DNA of 64,000 nt from Thermincola carboxydiphila (GTDB taxonomy: Bacteria > Bacillota > Thermincolia > Thermincolales > UBA2595). The stretch spans positions 121,493-185,492 of the forward strand of contig JAENYP010000005.1 of the NCBI GenBank assembly GCA_016841725.1. The letters run 5' to 3'. Shown here piece by piece: positions 60,744 to 64,000 of the stretch (position 1 is its first letter; each line of letters opens with the position of its first letter). The notes below the pieces were generated by a model, which saw only the letters and a program-made list of their open reading frames with translations, made no database searches and had not been told where the DNA came from. Made by a program: the position numbers and the translations under genes.

Positions 60744-62504
60744 CTACACATCAAACAATTCACTCCACCGCTCAGAAACCTTCCTGACAATATCTTCCCG
60801 GGGAATAAGTTCTGCGGGATACTGGGGTTTCATCCGGGCATCAATTATAACAGGTCCCTCATACCTGATTTTGTTGTTTCTCACCTTATAATCAGCATAT
60901 ATATCCCATGCCGGGTCAAAACGGGTAAAGACTGTCCACAGGAACCCGGTCTGATCCATAATTCCGGCGGCATCGTCAACCAGGACCACAAGGGGCCACT
61001 CTTCCAGCCGGGTGCGGGAATTTTTCACCAACTCTTCCGCCAGGCCCGGTGCATCTTCAAAAGACCTGCCTGATATCATCAGGCATCCCCTGCAGTATGG
61101 CCTGACCACATCGATGCCCTGAAGCTGTCCCCCGGTATATTCCCCGGGAATTTCCCGCACCGGTTCACCCAGGCCCAGCATAATGGCCTTGCTTCCCCGG
61201 TTAAAACGGCGCCCCGTATAATCAAGAGTATCCATGGCCGTGTCATCAATTATAATCAGGTCACGAGCCGGGTTAAAACGTCTCAGGATATTTTCCAGCA
61301 GGCTGGGGAAATCTTTAAGGTCGAGTACCACATCGGTTACCATGAGGAATTTGGTCAGGGTCAGCTGGCCTTCACCAAGTATCCTGAAGGCATGACCCAG
61401 CGCTTCCCGGAAATAACTCTCCCTGACAACAGCAGCCGCCAGGGAATGAACCCCGGCCTCGCCATAGGCCCAGAGGGATTTTACCCCTGGCATCAGGACA
61501 GGAAACATGGGTGCCAGCAGGTCCTGCATCCATTCTGCGATATAATAATCCTCCTGCCGCGGTTTCCCCACCACTGTGGCCGGGTAAATGGCATCCCGGC
61601 GGTGATAGACCTGTTTGACATTAAATACCGGAAAATCGTGGGTCAATGAATAATAACCGTAATGGTCCCCAAAAGGCCCTTCCGGTTTCCGTTCATGGGG
61701 AGGAACCTCCCCACAGATGGCAAACTCGGCCTCGGCTATCAATCTATGGGCATGTCCCTCCACTTCAGCCATATCCATTTTTTCTCCCATCAGGAAGGAA
61801 GTATAAATCAGCTCCGGCAGGGGTTCGGGCAGGGCCGTAATAGCCGCTATGATCAAGGCCGGAGGTCCTCCCAGGAACAGGGTTACCGGAAGCGGCCGGT
61901 TCAGCTTTTCCGCTTCATGGTAATGGAACCCGCCTCCCTTATGTATCTGCCAGTGCATCCCGGTCTGGTTTTTGGAAAATATCTGAATCCGGTACATTCC
62001 CAGATTATGTTCCCCGTGTTGAGGGTGTTCGGTATAGACCAGAGGCAGGGTAACAAAGGGGCCCCCATCGTCCTGCCAGCTTGTGAGTACCGGAAGTTCC
62101 CCAAGGTTTACTTCGGCCTGCTTCTCCTGCAGAACCGGAGCCTTATCGCGGCTAACCCGGTTAAGGCCGCTCTTGGCAATACTTAAAAGCCAGTCACGTT
62201 CCCCCCAGAGGTTTTTCAGCTTCGGGGGCAGCAGCCTGTCCATTGCCCCTGATACCTTTTTCAGGATTTCCTGCGGCTTTGGCCCCATGGCCAGTTCCAC
62301 TCTATGGCGGGTACCGAAAAGATTAGTAACAACAGGGAACCTGCTGCCCCTGACATTTGTAAACAGCAATGCCGGGCCTTCCTCCTCTATGACCCTGCGG
62401 TGAATCTCTGCAAGCTCCAGATGTGGGTCAACCTCGGCATTTACTTCAATAATTTGTTTTTCCCTTTTAAGTGTTTCCAGAAAACTCCTCAGATTATTGT
62501 GCAT
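60744..62504 (-). CDS. UbiD-family decarboxylase
   Basis: This UbiD protein of about 586 residues depends on prenylated FMN and decarboxylates aromatic or alpha,beta-unsaturated acids. Seen: SWQDDGGPFVTLPLVYTEHPQHGEHNLGMYRIQIFSK, EVPPHERKPEGPFGDHYGYYSL with the conserved Glu, and KFLMVTDVVLDLKDFPS. It may belong to the ubiquinone/menaquinone type or to an aromatic degradation enzyme. ATG 62504 follows GAGGAG; it overlaps the lpdD stop by 11 bases. A UbiX flavin prenyltransferase is not in the window. Confidence 0.9.
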   Translation of the reverse strand: MHNNLRSFLETLKREKQIIEVNAEVDPHLELAEIHRRVIEEEGPALLFTNVRGSRFPVVTNLFGTRHRVELAMGPKPQEILKKVSGAMDRLLPPKLKNLWGERDWLLSIAKSGLNRVSRDKAPVLQEKQAEVNLGELPVLTSWQDDGGPFVTLPLVYTEHPQHGEHNLGMYRIQIFSKNQTGMHWQIHKGGGFHYHEAEKLNRPLPVTLFLGGPPALIIAAITALPEPLPELIYTSFLMGEKMDMAEVEGHAHRLIAEAEFAICGEVPPHERKPEGPFGDHYGYYSLTHDFPVFNVKQVYHRRDAIYPATVVGKPRQEDYYIAEWMQDLLAPMFPVLMPGVKSLWAYGEAGVHSLAAAVVRESYFREALGHAFRILGEGQLTLTKFLMVTDVVLDLKDFPSLLENILRRFNPARDLIIIDDTAMDTLDYTGRRFNRGSKAIMLGLGEPVREIPGEYTGGQLQGIDVVRPYCRGCLMISGRSFEDAPGLAEELVKNSRTRLEEWPLVVLVDDAAGIMDQTGFLWTVFTRFDPAWDIYADYKVRNNKIRYEGPVIIDARMKPQYPAELIPREDIVRKVSERWSELFDV

Positions 62505-62928
62505 TATCATTCTCCTCATCAGCAGTCGGGCCGTCCTGTGCTTCGGAAAGTTCGCCGATTTGTTCCATCAGCAATCTGGAAGCAGCCAGGCTGTTTTCCA
62601 CCAGTGTCCGGAGCTCCCTTTCCTCAGCCCTGTCAATATGAATCCCGGCAGTAACAGCCACTGTCCTGCCGGTTTCCCTGGAAATCATCTCAGCAACCGG
62701 CACAGCAACTTCGGTGTCTTTATGCCCCGGTACCGGCAGCACCCAGGTATCACAGGAGAACTTCTCACCACCAAGGCTCCTGCGGGGCACACTTAAAGCA
62801 ACCCCGCCGATGTGAGGCTTTTCACCCCCGGTAATTGTAATCGAAATACCGTCACCGGTAACCACTGACAATATTTCAATCCTGTACCTTCCTTCCCCGT
62901 ACGTCACTTTAACTTCCTCAGGATACAT
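62494..62928 (-). CDS. LpdD-like prenylated-flavin chaperone
   Basis: This protein of about 144 residues has GDGISITITGGEKPHIGGVALSVPRRSL and VPGHKDTEVAVPVAEMISRETGRTVAVTAGIHIDRAEERELRTLVENS. The pattern is that of LpdD, an accessory protein of UbiD-type decarboxylases (Lactobacillus LpdBCD). It is translationally coupled to ubiD (overlap). The C-terminal acidic tail is variable. ATG 62928 follows GGGGTGAT. Confidence 0.8.
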   Translation of the reverse strand: MYPEEVKVTYGEGRYRIEILSVVTGDGISITITGGEKPHIGGVALSVPRRSLGGEKFSCDTWVLPVPGHKDTEVAVPVAEMISRETGRTVAVTAGIHIDRAEERELRTLVENSLAASRLLMEQIGELSEAQDGPTADEENDNAQ

Positions 62929-63112
62929 ATAATCACCCCAGCCTTCCATATATATGTGATTATTCCCCGGAAAGATTCTACAAATTTATTATTATCCCTG
63001 CAAAAATTTATTATCTAAAGTATTTTTTGAATTTCCCGATAAGAAAAATATACCAATTAGTAATCCGCAAAATGGAATTAGCGGAAAGGTAAACTCAGGG
63101 AGGAGTAATGTT

Positions 63113-64000
63113 ATGAAAATTGCCAACAGCAGTATCGCCATGTTCAGCAGCCGCACTTACAGTGAAACATATGAACGAAGTGAGAGCCTGAGGGTCTGGG
63201 TCGGCAGCCGGAGTCCCCGCAGCCCTCAATCCTTAATGGGAGCAAGAAATGCCTCTGCCCAGGCAGCGCTCCCCTCCGCTCCGGATACTGTGGACATCTC
63301 GGCTCAGGCAAAAGCGGCGGGGTCCGTAGAAGGCAGCGGCAGCCCCGAAGACCTGCTGTCTGAAGAAGATAAACTCAAGGTCTCACTTATCGAAAAACTA
63401 ATTGAAATGATGACAGGTAAAAAAATAAAAATAAAGGTGCCCTGTCTTTCAGGGGAATGTCAGGACCAAAACAGCGCCGGCCCACAAAATCCAGCTCCCC
63501 GTGCTGAGCAGTCCCCTGCAGGGACTCAGGGCTGGGGGATGGTATATGAATCCCATGAAAAGTACCAGGAAACAGAGGCAACATCATTTTCAGCTGCCGG
63601 AGTGATAAATACCACAGACGGCAGGGAAATAGCTTTCTCGGTTGATTTAGCTATGAGCAGGTCCTTTATGCAGGAACAAAATATCAGTATCCGTGCCGGT
63701 GATGCCGAAAAAATTGACCCCCTGATAATTAATTTCAGCGGGACAGCTGCGGAGCTGACCAATACAAAGTTTAGTTTTGACCTGGATGCAGACGGCACTG
63801 ATGATCAGGTTTCCTTTGTGAGGTCCGGGAGCGGCTTCCTGGCGCTTGACCGCAATAATGACGGTATCATCAACAATGGCCGGGAACTCTTCGGACCCGA
63901 AACCGGTAACGGTTTTCTGGAATTGGCCGCTTATGATGAGGATGGCAGCGGGTGGATAGATGAGAATGACTCTGTTTTTGAGAAACTCCGCATCTGGACC
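63113..64000 (+). CDS. EF-hand-type calcium-binding protein, N-terminal part (cut by window edge)
   Basis: This open frame of 296 codons runs from ATG 63113 (GGGAGGAG ribosome site) to the right edge with no stop. No signal peptide is seen. The N-terminal half is Ser/Ala/Pro-rich with VDISAQAKAAG, which recalls flagellar regulator-like VDISxxA patterns. The C-terminal part contains Asp-rich calcium loops: DLDADGTDDQ, DRNNDGIINNGRELFG and DEDGSGWIDENDSVF. These resemble the EF-hand-type or type 1 dockerin-like loops of hypothetical proteins often near flagellar genes. Function unknown. Confidence 0.75.
   Translation, partial: MKIANSSIAMFSSRTYSETYERSESLRVWVGSRSPRSPQSLMGARNASAQAALPSAPDTVDISAQAKAAGSVEGSGSPEDLLSEEDKLKVSLIEKLIEMMTGKKIKIKVPCLSGECQDQNSAGPQNPAPRAEQSPAGTQGWGMVYESHEKYQETEATSFSAAGVINTTDGREIAFSVDLAMSRSFMQEQNISIRAGDAEKIDPLIINFSGTAAELTNTKFSFDLDADGTDDQVSFVRSGSGFLALDRNNDGIINNGRELFGPETGNGFLELAAYDEDGSGWIDENDSVFEKLRIWT

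Overview
The window looks like part of the chromosome of an anaerobic, endospore-forming Firmicute of the Peptococcaceae/Desulfotomaculia type. This is inferred from gene content, not from a marker gene. The evidence is: sporulation genes (ytrH, ytrI, a spoIIM-like gene, DUF3231 and DUF1540 proteins); T-box leaders; LexA boxes of the CGAAC-N4-GTTCG type; a tungsten/molybdenum aldehyde:ferredoxin oxidoreductase; a Tat-exported multiheme-like cytochrome; and a metVF-hdrCBA-mvhD cluster in the order I recall for acetogens such as Moorella. GC content is moderate, Shine-Dalgarno sequences are strong, and TTG/GTG starts are common. No rRNA, tRNA, CRISPR array or complete insertion sequence was seen.

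Layout. 1-8 kb: the N-terminal part of an aldehyde:ferredoxin oxidoreductase, a fetAB-like exporter, ytrHI, an SOS-type radical SAM + DUF4130 DNA-repair pair, a 3D-domain protein, tatA and a split-Soret-type cytochrome. 8-11 kb: a LysR regulator converging on a YeeE/TusA/YeeE sulfur-transport trio. 10.7-17.3 kb: a seven-gene MoxR/DUF58/DUF4129/DUF4350/SpoIIM/RDD operon. 17.5-21.8 kb: a MarR-controlled heterodimeric ABC exporter. 22-27 kb: an M24 peptidase, a hypothetical protein, a glucan phosphorylase, a DUF1540 protein and an FMN flavoprotein. 27-35.3 kb: a branched-chain amino acid ABC transporter (livK1, T-box, livK2-livHMGF) followed by a second T-box and a truncated livK copy. 35.5-39.7 kb: a broken zinc-ribbon/sigma-4-like gene, two beta-propeller proteins and small genes. 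39.8-44.4 kb: a LexA-box-controlled mutagenesis cassette (ImuB-like polymerase, DUF6504, DnaE2-like polymerase). 44.7-51.4 kb: an acetate-type transporter, DUF3231 genes (one broken), a LysM protein, a DUF72 remnant beside a MITE-like element, an N-formylglutamate amidohydrolase-like gene ending in a large palindrome, a thiE/tenI gene and a PAP2-like membrane protein. 51.5-62.9 kb: the hdr-mvhD-metVF operon with a zinc-ribbon gene at its end, a paralogous zinc-ribbon gene upstream, and ubiD/lpdD-like genes. The right edge holds the start of a calcium-binding-type protein.

How the parts fit. The MetVF-HdrABC-MvhD genes predict a soluble flavin-based electron-bifurcating methylene-tetrahydrofolate reductase of the Wood-Ljungdahl pathway. 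HdrA here is a 1484-residue double module with an inserted NfnB/GltD-like domain. Upstream lies a good sigma-54 promoter (59972-59987) preceded by about nine TGTnTCA repeats, which suggests enhancer-dependent control. Two separate transcription units carry LexA boxes overlapping or just after strong promoters, tying the radical SAM/DUF4130 pair and the DnaE2 cassette to the SOS response. The liv region shows duplication and decay of a T-box-regulated transporter.

The strongest candidates for new biology are: the sigma-54/TGTnTCA-controlled hdr operon with its two zinc-ribbon paralogs; the five TGTC motifs at exact 10-bp spacing upstream of the cytochrome gene; the terminator/antiterminator leader of the SOS mutagenesis cassette; and a family of nested palindromic repeats. 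All functional statements are read from sequence by eye; no searches were run.
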